Shown here: positions 37,266-47,501 of the stretch, piece after piece | Layout of the letters: each line of letters opens with the position of its first letter | Position numbering within the stretch: the stretch's first letter is position 1 | From: Pararobbsia alpina_A | GTDB lineage: Bacteria; Pseudomonadota; Gammaproteobacteria; Burkholderiales; Burkholderiaceae | Reading direction: 5' to 3' | Assembly: GCF_965118125.1 (NCBI RefSeq) | Contig: NZ_OZ221288.1 | Location: 2,666,001 to 2,730,000 of the forward strand | Length of the DNA: 64,000 nt | Notes under the pieces: model-generated | Told to the model about the DNA's origin: nothing | What the model saw: the letters and a program-made list of their open reading frames with translations, nothing else | Database searches by the model: none | Made by a program: the position numbers and the translations under genes

Positions 37266-37687
37266 TGGCTCACCTGGAACGTCGTGGTTTGCCCGGTGGT
37301 CGTGTCCGTCGTCGTGACCTGCAGCATGCCATTGCCGACCTGCTGAACCTGTACCGTGAATTGCCCTGTCGAGATCGTGCCGGGTTGCAGCGTGCCGTTC
37401 GTGCCGACGATTGATGACGTGATCGACGTGGCGAGACGCGAAAGAATGGCCTGCTCGAGTTCCTGATTGAACTCCGACAGCGGCGACGATCCCGTGAGGC
37501 TGCTGTCCGTGGCGGGTGCCTGATGCTTGTTGACGGCGTTGGCGGTCGACAGCAGATAGGCGCCGTTGTCCGGTGAACCGCCGAATGTCGGGTTCACGGG
37601 CTGATACACAAGCGAGCCTGCGTAGGCGGTCGTCGTCCCCAGAGCGACGGTCGCTGACGCGAATGCGATGGCAAGGAAGCGTTTCAT
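37262..37687 (-). CDS. csgF: Curli assembly protein, channel-associated
   Basis: 141 residues. Cleaved signal peptide (ends TAYA), mature N-terminus GSLVYQPVNPTFGGSPDNGA matching the CsgF segment that inserts in the CsgG pore, then a helical and beta-rich C-terminus. CsgF links CsgG to the CsgB nucleator at the cell surface. Overlaps csgG by four bases and follows csgE after 26. Confidence 0.92.
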   Translation of the reverse strand: MKRFLAIAFASATVALGTTTAYAGSLVYQPVNPTFGGSPDNGAYLLSTANAVNKHQAPATDSSLTGSSPLSEFNQELEQAILSRLATSITSSIVGTNGTLQPGTISTGQFTVQVQQVGNGMLQVTTTDTTTGQTTTFQVSQ

Positions 37688-37713
37688 GGTTGGACTCTGA
37701 TTACATCTGCGTT

Positions 37714-38322
37714 TTACATTTCGTCGGCGGCGAGATCGGGGTCCCGGAACAGCAACCGGTCGAGATCTGCCTGGACGATGTTGTGATAAGCCTGGTCGGC
37801 CGCGCGCTCTGCGATGGGCCGAATACGATTGCGTGTCGGCGGCAGGAACGCTTCGAAGAGCCGCCGATGCTGGAACTCGACCCAGACCAGGCTGCCCCAG
37901 CGAGCCGAGGGTCGTTCGTAGATGGAGATGTTGTAGCGCTCGGACAGCGGCGTGCCGCGCCAGGCGGAGACGAATGCGTTGTAGAAGTCCTGGCCGACGA
38001 GCGTGATGACCTGGTTCGTGACGATGCCGTGGATCGATTCCTCGAGCGGCCGGTGTTCGGTCAAGACGGGCGGGTTGTCGCTGGCTTTGGGCGTTGCGCT
38101 GCTTTCGCCTTTGGGTGTCGACGAATTCGAAATCGGCGCGTGTTCGGACACGTCATGGCGTGTCGAGTCGAGCGGCTCGGGCGTGCTGGTTTCGGCCGGT
38201 GCGGGTGCCGGCGAGATGGCTTGTTCGAAGGCGAATGAAGGCGCTGTCACGAGCGACGCGGCAAGCGCGACTGCGGCAAGCACAGATGCGAAGGCGAACC
38301 CGGAGCCGTGCTCCTGGCGCAT
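37714..38322 (-). CDS. csgE: Curli assembly adaptor CsgE with extended linker
   Basis: 202 residues from ATG 38322 (GGGGA five bases upstream; ATG 38364 is the alternative). Signal peptide, a Pro/Ser/Thr-rich linker of about 55 residues, then the CsgE domain (GIVTNQVITLVGQDFYNAFVSAWRG). CsgE is the periplasmic adaptor that caps CsgG and selects curlin. E. coli CsgE has 129 residues and no such linker. First gene of the curli operon. Confidence 0.9.
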   Translation of the reverse strand: MRQEHGSGFAFASVLAAVALAASLVTAPSFAFEQAISPAPAPAETSTPEPLDSTRHDVSEHAPISNSSTPKGESSATPKASDNPPVLTEHRPLEESIHGIVTNQVITLVGQDFYNAFVSAWRGTPLSERYNISIYERPSARWGSLVWVEFQHRRLFEAFLPPTRNRIRPIAERAADQAYHNIVQADLDRLLFRDPDLAADEM

Positions 38323-39053
38323 GCCTTCCCCGATTTTCCCCGGTTGAAACGAAAGTTGGCCCATGTGTCGTTAGCGACTTGTTTTATGTCTGCGGTGCAT
38401 CGCACTGGTGGATGCGACCGGGGCCACTAGAGCAATGGGTATGCCAGCGCAGGCTCGGGCAATGTGGGTAAGGGAAAGCTTCAGACGTACTGTCGATTTC
38501 CGCCAGTGCATCGGCCAGACGTTTCAGAACTGATACATGGAACGCGCAAAAGGGTCAGTTCGCGTTTCAGCGCGTTACACGGAAATGCGGCGTAACACGG
38601 GATACAGCGAAGGGCCGCCGCGGCGCTATTTCGCTCGTCTGATTAAACATTCGCGATGTCGCCGCGATCAGCCGTTAAAACAGGCGGGGAAGGTGAATCT
38701 ATGCGTAAGGTAGCCGCATTTCCCGTCATCCCGACACCCCGAAACGCCTGCCCAAAACGTTTCGTAATTGCACACATATCATGTTGTGATGTATTTGCGA
38801 GGCGCCAATTCGTCGTGCCGAAGACGCAAGCGCTTCCTCTTCGTGAGTCCTCAGGCGTCCTTTTTTCGACATGCCTCCTCGCTTCGTAGCTGTACTTCCT
38901 CGGTGCCCTGCGCTTGCCCCTCTGACGACCACGCGAGGAAGTCATCGCTTTTTGAAAGCTTTCCGCGACGTAAAACGGCAGACTTCTAATAGCTCATATG
39001 TGATCGCTAATTCCGATTAAACGTGCATATATGATCGCTTAACTTAACAAGGC
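38323..39053. other. Intergenic region between csgE and hipBA module 1
   Basis: About 730 bases between divergent genes. It must contain the curli promoter (minus strand) and, near 39000, the upstream hipBA operators. Frames of 70-100 codons here have no ribosome-binding sites or family features. No csgD-like regulator is present. Confidence 0.5.
38992..39038. promoter_or_regulatory. Upstream pair of hipBA module 1 operators
   Basis: GCTCATATGTGATCGC (38992-39007) and GTGCATATATGATCGC (39023-39038), half-matching the perfect palindrome at 39140. They lie upstream of the -35 box. Confidence 0.55.
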
Positions 39054-39082
39054 TTGACTTGTCCGAGGCGCGCTCCGATACT
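39054..39082 (+). promoter_or_regulatory. hipBA module 1 promoter
   Basis: TTGACT (39054-39059), 17-base spacer, GATACT (39077-39082). Operators lie both upstream and downstream of it. A start site near 39089 would rule out TTG 39059 and ATG 39086 as translation starts. Confidence 0.5.
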
Positions 39083-39108
39083 GAAATGATTCAATACCGC
39101 CAGATAAA

Positions 39109-39155
39109 CGCTCACATGGCGTCGTTAAAACAGGCTAAGCGCTCACATGTGAGCG
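39109..39155. promoter_or_regulatory. Downstream pair of hipBA module 1 operators
   Basis: CGCTCACATGGC (39109-39120, half-site) and CGCTCACATGTGAGCG (39140-39155, perfect 16-base palindrome). The second lies inside the 5' coding part of hipB unless translation starts at GTG 39149. Confidence 0.6.
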
Positions 39156-39493
39156 ATAAGATTGTCGAGAAAACACTTCCTGTGCCCGTTGAAAGGGCGC
39201 TGGTAAAGCTTGGCCATGATCTTGCGCTTGCGCGCAGACGGCGCCGATTGACACAGGCTTCGATGGCCGAACGTATTCAGACGTCGACGGCGACACTTCG
39301 TCGTTTGGAACACGGCGATCCGCAGGTCGCGTTCGGCGTTGTATTGCGCGCCTTCCACGTGCTCGGCGAACTCGACCGGCTTGCGCAGGTTCTAGATTCA
39401 TCCGTGGATGAAATCGGCTTGACGTTGATGAACGAGCAAGTGCCGCAACGCGTTCGTACCCGGCGACTAACGCCGGATACGGGGGCGATGTGA
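39116..39493 (+). CDS. hipB: HipB-type antitoxin, helix-turn-helix
   Basis: 125 residues from ATG 39116. XRE-type HTH (RRLTQASMAERIQTSTATLRRLEHGDP). It should bind its own operators and neutralise the HipA kinase. The start is unsettled: ATG 39116 and GTG 39149 both lie in operators and neither has a good ribosome-binding site. The stop overlaps the hipA start (GTGA). Confidence 0.82.
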   Translation: MASLKQAKRSHVSDKIVEKTLPVPVERALVKLGHDLALARRRRRLTQASMAERIQTSTATLRRLEHGDPQVAFGVVLRAFHVLGELDRLAQVLDSSVDEIGLTLMNEQVPQRVRTRRLTPDTGAM

Positions 39494-40791
39494 ATCCGGC
39501 AGTCGCGCGGCGTACTGTACGAGTCGCGATCGGCGACATTGGGCGCGACGCTGGAACGCTCACCTACGCGAAGGAAGCTTCGCGCGAAAACTCCGCTTTT
39601 GCTTACGCGGATTCCTGGTTGAGCGCGCCGGAGCGATTTTCAATCTCGCCCGATCTTCCACTGGTGCAAGGCCACCAATATCGGCGCGCGCCGACTCGCG
39701 ACGATTCAGTTTTTCACTTTTGTTTCGCTGACACGGAGCCCGACGGCTGGGGTTGCCGAGTCATCGCTCGCGATCATGCGAAGCGTCGAAAAGCAACCGA
39801 TGCGTCGGCGCGACGGGCAACTAGCGCTGCACTGACCGAGATGGACTACCTTCTGGGAGTCGACGATATCAGCCGCGTGGGTGCCTTGCGGTTGCTGGAC
39901 GAGTCGGGTAACTGTCTTCGGACGATTGAAGAGGGTGGACGAGGCACTCCGCCTCTGATCGAGTTGCGCGACTTGATCAGTGCCACACGCGCCGTTGAAC
40001 TAGGAAAAGAAACGGCGGCGGATCTTCGCTATCTCCGCGGAAGGGGGACTTCGCTAGGAGGGATGCGGCCGAAGTGTTCCATTTTGGACAACGACGGGCA
40101 TTTGGCGATCGGCAAGTTCCCCAGCGTGGGCGACGAGCGATGCGTGACACGCGGTGAGGTCCTGGCGCTTCATTTGGCTCATGAGGCGGGGATAAACGTC
40201 GCGCAATCGAGGATAGAAATGTCCGACGATGTGCCGGTTGCGTTGATTCGGCGCTTTGACCGGGTCGCCGGGGGAGGACGCGTTCACTACCTGTCAGCTG
40301 CCTCGATGCTTCAGGCATCAAGGCAGGGTGACTATGCATACACCCAGATCGCCGAACGCATCCTTGTCGTGAGTGCGGATCCAAAACGTGACCTTGCAGA
40401 ACTTTGGCGGAGGATCGTCTTCAATTTGCTGATCACGAACGTAGACGACCATCTCCAGAACCACGGCTTTCTATATGTCGGAAATGGGCTTTGGCGTCTC
40501 GCACCGGCATTCGATATCAATCCGTTCCCTGATAAAGATCCGGAATTGAAGCTCTGGCTGACCGAGGATTCCGGTCCTGTTGATTCGATCGAATCTGTGC
40601 TGGCCGCAGCGCCTCGCTTTCAATTGCCGAAAATAGACGCGATCCACATACTGCAAGAGGTGCATACGGCGGTGCGTGGCTGGAAGCGTGTCGCGAAGTC
40701 AGCCGCGGTTGGAATGAAGGCGGCGGACCTCGATGAGTTTGAGCCGGCGTTTGAGCATGCTCAAACGCGTGCTGCCGCCAAGGCTATTTGA
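39490..40791 (+). CDS. hipA: HipA-type serine/threonine kinase toxin, module 1
   Basis: 433 residues, GTG start inside the hipB stop. HipA kinases phosphorylate targets such as glutamyl-tRNA synthetase and induce dormancy. Visible motifs: P-loop-like GTSLGGMRPKCSI, IGKFPS (lysine strand), catalytic NVDDHLQNHGFLY and metal-binding AFDINP. An N-terminal Couple_hipA-like subdomain precedes them. Target in this organism is unknown. Confidence 0.9.
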   Translation: MNPAVARRTVRVAIGDIGRDAGTLTYAKEASRENSAFAYADSWLSAPERFSISPDLPLVQGHQYRRAPTRDDSVFHFCFADTEPDGWGCRVIARDHAKRRKATDASARRATSAALTEMDYLLGVDDISRVGALRLLDESGNCLRTIEEGGRGTPPLIELRDLISATRAVELGKETAADLRYLRGRGTSLGGMRPKCSILDNDGHLAIGKFPSVGDERCVTRGEVLALHLAHEAGINVAQSRIEMSDDVPVALIRRFDRVAGGGRVHYLSAASMLQASRQGDYAYTQIAERILVVSADPKRDLAELWRRIVFNLLITNVDDHLQNHGFLYVGNGLWRLAPAFDINPFPDKDPELKLWLTEDSGPVDSIESVLAAAPRFQLPKIDAIHILQEVHTAVRGWKRVAKSAAVGMKAADLDEFEPAFEHAQTRAAAKAI

Positions 40792-40993
40792 CGTGCGCGA
40801 GTCTTTGCAGCTGCTCCGGAAGATGGGGCCCGCTAGGACAAAAAACACCGAGGGAGATTGCCGTGTTTTTGAGGCGTGCACGGCGGTCTCGCCCCGGCTC
40901 GTCAAGTTCACGCTGGAGACATCGACACTGCCCGGTTACGGGACTTGATCAGGTTGGCGATCAAGCTCGTTGAAATTTCACAAGTTAAGAATC

Positions 40994-42100
<1,107 letters not shown>

Positions 42101-42206
42101 CCGTGATTCCTATCCATAGTGGCGGGTTGTTGCACGACTCCTCCCTGAGTGTGCCTGCCGTGCCAGCCCGATCCATATGGGCTGGCTCCGGTGTTACGTT
42201 GTCTGC

Positions 42207-43115
42207 CTAAAGCATCTCGGTGACTTCCTCGGGCGACGTCTCGTGGACGAGCTTGTCGAGAACGACTTGGCCACGCGCCATGGCGACAATGCGATCGCAT
42301 GAGTGAAACACGTGCTGGAGGTTGTGACTGATAAAGATGCCGGTCACACCCTGCGTCGACAATCCACGCACAAAGCCAATGACCTTGTCGGTCTCCTTGA
42401 CCGACAGGTGATTGGTCGGCTCGTCGAGTATCAGCAGTTTCGACTTGAAGTGCATCGCACGTGCAATCGCCACGCCCTGACGTTGTCCGCCGGACAATTC
42501 GCCCAGCAGTGCGTCGGCGGATCGCAGATGCAGATCCACATCGGCGAGCGCGCGATTGGCGTCGTCACGCATGCGCGCGTAGTTCATCGGTCCGATGCCG
42601 AACATCGAGAAACGCAAAGGCTCGCGACCGATAAACAAGTTGCGCGCGATCGACAGCGAGGGCACGAGCGAGTTGTGCTGGTGAATCGTCTCGATGCCCA
42701 GGCGCATGGCCTGCTTCGGCGATCCGATTCGCACCGGTTCGCCTTCGAACAGAATCTCGCCGTCGTCCGGGCGATGCACGCCCGACAAAATCTTGATCAG
42801 CGTCGATTTGCCCGCGCCGTTGTCGCCGAGCAGACCGACGACTTCGCCTCGCTTGAAATCGAGCGTGACGCCCTTCAGCGCGTGCACGCCGGAATACCAC
42901 TTATGAAGGTCGCGTACGCCGACCAGGACCGATCCCGATCGCGCGTTTGATCGTGCTTCGTGCTGCGCACCCGGATAGCCGCCCGATGCGAGACCGTCGA
43001 CCTTGTCTTCATCGGCGATGTCCTGAAGACCGTGTGCATACGCGCCGCTCGCGCGAGCCGCGGCCAGCGCGGAATCGAGTTCGTCCGAACCGAATGATGT
43101 CGTCACAGTGTTCAT
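42207..43115 (-). CDS. Sugar ABC transporter ATPase, single-domain (FrcA-like)
   Basis: 302 residues with one ATPase module: Walker A GDNGAGKST, signature LSGGQRQ, Walker B LLILDEPTNHL. RbsA-type proteins have two modules; FrcA-type have one, and this is the latter. The first 60-odd residues are a low-complexity extension. ATG 43115 follows AAGG; the start overlaps the permease stop (ATGA). It energises uptake of a sugar or cyclitol with the two genes upstream. Confidence 0.9.
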   Translation of the reverse strand: MNTVTTSFGSDELDSALAAARASGAYAHGLQDIADEDKVDGLASGGYPGAQHEARSNARSGSVLVGVRDLHKWYSGVHALKGVTLDFKRGEVVGLLGDNGAGKSTLIKILSGVHRPDDGEILFEGEPVRIGSPKQAMRLGIETIHQHNSLVPSLSIARNLFIGREPLRFSMFGIGPMNYARMRDDANRALADVDLHLRSADALLGELSGGQRQGVAIARAMHFKSKLLILDEPTNHLSVKETDKVIGFVRGLSTQGVTGIFISHNLQHVFHSCDRIVAMARGQVVLDKLVHETSPEEVTEML

Positions 43116-44092
43116 AGCTGTACCTTCATGCGTCGCGCCGTGCGGCGCATCCATGCATTGGCGACGACCGCGACGATCGTCAGGGCGCCGACGGCGAACT
43201 TGAACCAGTTCGCGTCGACCTGAGTCAGTACGAGGCCGTTGTCGATCACGCGGATCAGCAGCGCGCCGACGATTGCACCGAGCACGTTGCCGATGCCGCC
43301 GGTGAGTGCTGTACCGCCGATCACGGCTGCTGCCACAGCCTGCAGCTCCATGCCGTCACCGATCGAGGGGAGCGGAGCGCCGAGCCGGAAGACCTGGAGC
43401 ATGCCCGCGAAGCCCGCGAGCACCGAGCACAGCACGAAGCAGAACAACTTCACGCGGCGTGCCGGCACACCGCTCGATACGGACGCTTCGAGAAATCCGC
43501 CGGTTGCCTTGATCCAGTTCCCGAGGTTGGTCGACGTCAGGAGCAACGCTGTCCCCAGGCCGATCGCGACGAACCAGACGAACGACGCACGGAACAGGCC
43601 GTTCGGTCCGATGTAGTGGACGAACAGATCGATCGGCATCTGATCGGATGGCAGGTTGGGCGGAAAGCCCCCGGATGCGACAACGGTCAATGAACGCACG
43701 ATGAAGAGCATGCCGAGCGTCGTGATAAAGCTCGGTATGTTGAACGCGAGTGTGATCAGGCCGTTGAGCAAACCGACCCCCGCGGCCACGGCAAGTCCGA
43801 TCGGCAGCGCGATCCAGAACGGCACGCCCGCGTTGACGATCAACGTGATCGTCATCGGCATCAGTGCAAAAACCGAACCGACCGACAGATCGAACTCGCC
43901 ACAGATCATCAGTACCGTGACACCGATCGCGACAAGGCCGGCCTCGGGCAGCACACCCAGAATGCCGCGCAGATTGTCCGCGCTCAGAAACGCCGCGCCC
44001 GAACGTACCTGGAACAACCCGATCAGCACGACGAGCAGCACGACGCCCGCGAGTTCGGGCTTTTGCAAATAGATTTTCAGAAGCTTTTTCAC
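43112..44092 (-). CDS. Sugar ABC transporter permease (RbsC/FrcC family)
   Basis: 326 residues, about nine to ten membrane helices. Family marks: GEFDLSVGSVFALMP, the cytoplasmic GVPARRVKLFCFVLC loop and AVAAAVIGGTALTGG. It forms the inner-membrane channel of the importer. It lies 189 bases after the binding-protein gene and overlaps the ATPase gene by four bases. Confidence 0.92.
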   Translation of the reverse strand: MKKLLKIYLQKPELAGVVLLVVLIGLFQVRSGAAFLSADNLRGILGVLPEAGLVAIGVTVLMICGEFDLSVGSVFALMPMTITLIVNAGVPFWIALPIGLAVAAGVGLLNGLITLAFNIPSFITTLGMLFIVRSLTVVASGGFPPNLPSDQMPIDLFVHYIGPNGLFRASFVWFVAIGLGTALLLTSTNLGNWIKATGGFLEASVSSGVPARRVKLFCFVLCSVLAGFAGMLQVFRLGAPLPSIGDGMELQAVAAAVIGGTALTGGIGNVLGAIVGALLIRVIDNGLVLTQVDANWFKFAVGALTIVAVVANAWMRRTARRMKVQL

Positions 44093-44150
44093 ACCGGCCT
44101 CCGACCGAAGTCAAAGAGATTCAATCCGCTCGACGACCCGACCCGACGAG

Positions 44151-44174
44151 CCAACGACCCAACGACCCAACGAC
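44151..44174. repeat. Short tandem repeat (CCAACGAC)3
   Basis: Three exact copies of an octamer in the gap between the permease and binding-protein genes, within a longer CGACC-rich stretch. Confidence 0.85.
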
Positions 44175-44281
44175 CGATCGAATGGCGTTGCCCCCCGCAA
44201 TACACATGCAAGTCCGACAAGAGACGTCGGCGCGCAATGTGGCGGGCGTCGCGATGTTGAGCGGCGCATCACGCTCGCTTC

Positions 44282-45379
44282 TTAGCGAAGCCCCTTTTCC
44301 GACAATGCCAGGACGTTGCCCGCTTGCGGGGGCGTCACGATGGCGTTGCCTGTGTTGACATCAGCAGGCGCCAGTCCGACGGTCTTCGACAGATAGACTT
44401 CCATGACCGGGATAAACCCCTGCATATAGGGCTGCTGGTCGACTTCGGCCTGGATGTAGCCGGCCTTCATCATCTCGAGCACGGGCGGCACGATATCGAA
44501 GCCGGCGAGCAGAACCTTGCCCGGCGGGACGCCGCGATCCTTGAGCACGCGTGCGACCGATGCATGGAAGAACCCCATGTCGAAGTAGGCCGTGGTGTCG
44601 GGGTGCGCCGTCAGATAGGCGCCGACGCGATCGCCTGTGACGGCAAGGTCGGTGCTCGAATCGATACGATCGACAGTCAGCTGGCGATTCGGGTTGGCGC
44701 GCTTCCAGTCGTCGAGTCCTTCCTGCACACCCTTGGCACGCTGCTCGGCCCAGTTTTGCCCCGGTGCGCTGACGCCGATCAGCACGCGCACCGGCCCGTC
44801 TTTCGGAAACTGCGCGGTCAGCTGGTTTGCGAGGTTGCGGCCGGCAGGAACGAAGTTTTGCCCGACGAATGCCTGACGCTTCGCCGCGCCTGCAGCGCCG
44901 CCGGTCTGATCGACGTTGTAGGCAATGACCATCACGTTCTTGCTGCGCGCGTCGTTGATCAGCGACGTCATCGCCTTGTCGTCGACAATCGTCGTGAGGA
45001 TCGCATCGGGCTTGCGCGCGAGCGCCGTCTGGAAGTTGGCGGTTTGTTGTTCGATCGAGCTATCGGTCTGCGTGAACACCATCTGGCACTGCGCATGAAC
45101 CTTCGCGCACGCGTCGTCGAAGCCGCGCTTGACCGCCTGCCAGAATGCGTTGCTTGCGGCGCCATGGGTGAGCATCACGATATTCAGCGGCTGCGCCGGT
45201 GCATCGGCGGCCATCGCGCCGCCGCCTCCGAGCAGCAAGGCGAGGCCGCATGCGGCGGCAGCCCAACGCTTGCGTCCAGCCCGCGACTCAGCCCGCGAGG
45301 CCGCCTGCGTCCCGATCGTGGCTTCGATACGTGTTGCGGCGGACATCGCCGTGGTTTGATGGTCAAGGCTTGTCTTCAT
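44282..45379 (-). CDS. Periplasmic sugar/cyclitol-binding protein (RbsB family)
   Basis: 365 residues from ATG 45379, which has AGGAGG nine bases upstream; the open frame to 45790 is not coding. A long N-region and signal peptide (CGLALLLGGGGAMAADA) lead to a periplasmic-binding-protein type 1 fold. Marks: LNIVMLTHGAASNAFW, DAILTTIVDD and GFDIVPPVLEMMKAGYI. It delivers the ligand to the permease. The MocB rhizopine-binding protein belongs to the same family. First gene of the importer-frmA operon, divergent from lacI. Confidence 0.9.
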   Translation of the reverse strand: MKTSLDHQTTAMSAATRIEATIGTQAASRAESRAGRKRWAAAACGLALLLGGGGAMAADAPAQPLNIVMLTHGAASNAFWQAVKRGFDDACAKVHAQCQMVFTQTDSSIEQQTANFQTALARKPDAILTTIVDDKAMTSLINDARSKNVMVIAYNVDQTGGAAGAAKRQAFVGQNFVPAGRNLANQLTAQFPKDGPVRVLIGVSAPGQNWAEQRAKGVQEGLDDWKRANPNRQLTVDRIDSSTDLAVTGDRVGAYLTAHPDTTAYFDMGFFHASVARVLKDRGVPPGKVLLAGFDIVPPVLEMMKAGYIQAEVDQQPYMQGFIPVMEVYLSKTVGLAPADVNTGNAIVTPPQAGNVLALSEKGLR

Positions 45380-45464
45380 TACCCGATTCCTCCTGAACGA
45401 CTCCCCGGGCGACCCTGAGGTCAAGGGAGCGTGTCTCCGTATTGAGGCAGGTTTTTCGGGCCTG

Positions 45465-45482
45465 CCCTTGATGGTGCAAGGG
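45465..45482. promoter_or_regulatory. Candidate LacI operator in the divergent region
   Basis: CCCTTGATGGTGCAAGGG: six-base arms around ATGGTG, between the divergent binding-protein gene and lacI. It shares TTGATGG with the dyad at 50434 before mocD. Assignment is tentative. Confidence 0.35.
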
Positions 45483-45566
45483 TCTCGATGCGATGATGGT
45501 GCGGCATACGCATCGCAGACCCCTGCAATCCTTTTTATTTCGTTTGACTCACGACCGATACGACCG

Positions 45567-46604
45567 ATGACGAATACGGCACGTCGCAAATCGAGCATGG
45601 CGGATGTCGCGAAAGCGGCAGGCGTCAGCGAGGCCACGGTCGATCGGGTGCTCAACGGACGAGGGGGCGTCGCACGCGACAAGGAAGCACGTGTGCTCGA
45701 ATGGGCGCGCAAGCTCAAGCTGGATCGCGCGCTCGGCAATGTGCCGGCCCGCTGGTTGCGCGTGGCCATCGTGATGGAGCATCCGTCCAATCCGTACTAC
45801 CTGAATCTCAAGCACGGCTTCGAGCTTGCGCAGCAATCGTTCGAGTCGCAGCGTGTGATCTGCGTCGTCACCTATCTCGACAAGTTCGACCCGGCGAGCG
45901 TCGTGCAGACGATTGCGCGAGCCACACAGAAGGCCGATGCGCTGGTTGTCGTGACCTACGAACATCCGGATATCAGTGCCGCTGTGCGCAAGGTCAGTCT
46001 CTCGATGCCCGTCGTGACGCTTGCCAGCGATCTGCCCGGGACGGGCCGCATCGCCTATGTCGGCATCGACAACCGCCGCGCGGGCCGTGTGGCCGGCGAA
46101 CTCATGGGCCGGTTTCTCGGCGAGCCGGGGGGCAAGGTACTCGTCATCACAGGCATGCATGATTTCCTCGGCCATGAAGAGCGGGAAAACGGCTTCCGCT
46201 CGGTGCTGCGACGCTGGTTTCCGCGTTGCGACATCGTTCAGACTGTCGAGAGCCGGGAAGACGCGACACGCACGGAGCGTTTGACTCGCGATGCGTTTGC
46301 GCGCTTTCCGGACCTGCGCGGCATCTACAACATTTCCGTCGGCGACGAAGGGGTCGGCACCGCGCTCAAAGGCCTTGGCCGCTCACGCTCCACCGTGCTC
46401 GTCGGCCATGAACTCAGCGACGTCTCGCGAGGCTTGCTGATCGAAGGGACGCTCGATGCCGTGATCGACCAGAATGCGACCGGCGAAGCCGTGCACTCCA
46501 TTGAGTTGATCCTTCGGCATTACCATCGCGAACCCGGCGTCGCACTGCCTCAGCAGATTCCTGTCACCGTGATCCTGCGCGAGAATCTGCCGCCGGCGGA
46601 CTGA
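45567..46604 (+). CDS. LacI-family regulator of the importer and moc-like genes
   Basis: 345 residues. LacI HTH (SMADVAKAAGVSEATVDRVLNGRGG) followed by a type 1 periplasmic-binding-like domain similar to that of the neighbouring transport protein (VAIVMEHPSNPYYLNLKHGF). ATDVDRV in place of the usual TTVSRV in the recognition helix marks the sugar/cyclitol subgroup (replacement of Ser by Asp). It lies between the two operons, divergent from one and convergent with the other, so it is the obvious local regulator. Confidence 0.88.
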   Translation: MTNTARRKSSMADVAKAAGVSEATVDRVLNGRGGVARDKEARVLEWARKLKLDRALGNVPARWLRVAIVMEHPSNPYYLNLKHGFELAQQSFESQRVICVVTYLDKFDPASVVQTIARATQKADALVVVTYEHPDISAAVRKVSLSMPVVTLASDLPGTGRIAYVGIDNRRAGRVAGELMGRFLGEPGGKVLVITGMHDFLGHEERENGFRSVLRRWFPRCDIVQTVESREDATRTERLTRDAFARFPDLRGIYNISVGDEGVGTALKGLGRSRSTVLVGHELSDVSRGLLIEGTLDAVIDQNATGEAVHSIELILRHYHREPGVALPQQIPVTVILRENLPPAD

Positions 46605-46634
46605 GTGACGGGGCAGACGCTCGTTTGCGATGCG

Positions 46635-47501
46635 TCATGTGGGCACCGCCTGCGCCTCGCGCCGCGTTTGCACGCCGTGCCACACCTCGCGAATCCAGTC
46701 GCGCATCAGCAGCGACTCGACCCATCGATCGGTTGTGTCGTTACCGTCGCGGCCGATGATGGCGTAGGGCTTCGGACCGAGTTCACACGTGAACGTCAGC
46801 GAATCGTCGGCGCCCGCGCGTTCGCACCACGATTCGAATCCGTAGCGCCACCAGTCGAGAAAGAGATCGACCCACATGCGATGCGGCTCGAAGGAGATCT
46901 CGATCTGCACCTGCTCGCGGCTCGCGACGCGGCCGTGAAAGGCCCACGAGTGGTCGAGGATCCGGTGCATCAGCGCGTGATTCTCGTCGGATACGGGCCA
47001 CGCAAACTCGCGCCCGACGAGGAAGTGCGAGATATCGCCAAGCAGCCTGAGATCAGGTCGCGCGTCGAGCAGATCGAGCGTGAAGTAGAGGTCGGTCGTG
47101 AGGCGGTCGCGGTGCGTCTCGATGTAGACCGGAAAGTCGACTTGTTCGGCAAGACGCGTCCAGCCGTCGATCAGTTCGAGACTTTCCTTGAGCGTGCGCG
47201 GTCGCACGTCAGGCTGAAGATCGATGTGATGGACGCCGAACTCGCTGGCGATCTCGAGCACAGGCTTGAGGTCGTCGACCGTGCGCGGAAAGCACTGACC
47301 TTCAGCTTGCAGGCCGCCATGCGCGGCACGCAATTCGGCAAGGCGCCGCACTTTCGCGCGATCTTCGTAGTGCGTGCTGACCCCGTCGAATCCCGCGTTG
47401 GCGATCATCGCGATGTTCTCTTCAAGCGTTCGCTCGAAGCCGTCCGTATGGCGACGTTCCATCGCCCACATCGATTGAAACACGAGCAGGCGCTGGCTCA
47501 T
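46635..47501 (-). CDS. Sugar isomerase/epimerase, IolE/MocC-like TIM barrel
   Basis: 288 residues of the xylose isomerase-like (AP endonuclease 2) TIM-barrel superfamily. Candidate metal ligands lie in VYIETHRDR, LLGDISHFL and QIEISFEPHRM. Relatives act on inosose, sugar-phosphate and sugar-acid intermediates. It is the last gene of the moc-like operon and its start overlaps the reductase stop (ATGA). MocC of rhizopine catabolism belongs to this superfamily; the exact reaction here is not known. Confidence 0.78.
   Translation of the reverse strand: MSQRLLVFQSMWAMERRHTDGFERTLEENIAMIANAGFDGVSTHYEDRAKVRRLAELRAAHGGLQAEGQCFPRTVDDLKPVLEIASEFGVHHIDLQPDVRPRTLKESLELIDGWTRLAEQVDFPVYIETHRDRLTTDLYFTLDLLDARPDLRLLGDISHFLVGREFAWPVSDENHALMHRILDHSWAFHGRVASREQVQIEISFEPHRMWVDLFLDWWRYGFESWCERAGADDSLTFTCELGPKPYAIIGRDGNDTTDRWVESLLMRDWIREVWHGVQTRREAQAVPT

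Noticed and set aside
45380..45790. Upstream extension of the sugar-binding protein frame
   Set aside because: It runs through the divergent promoter and into lacI; AGGAGG and a signal peptide place the start at 45379.
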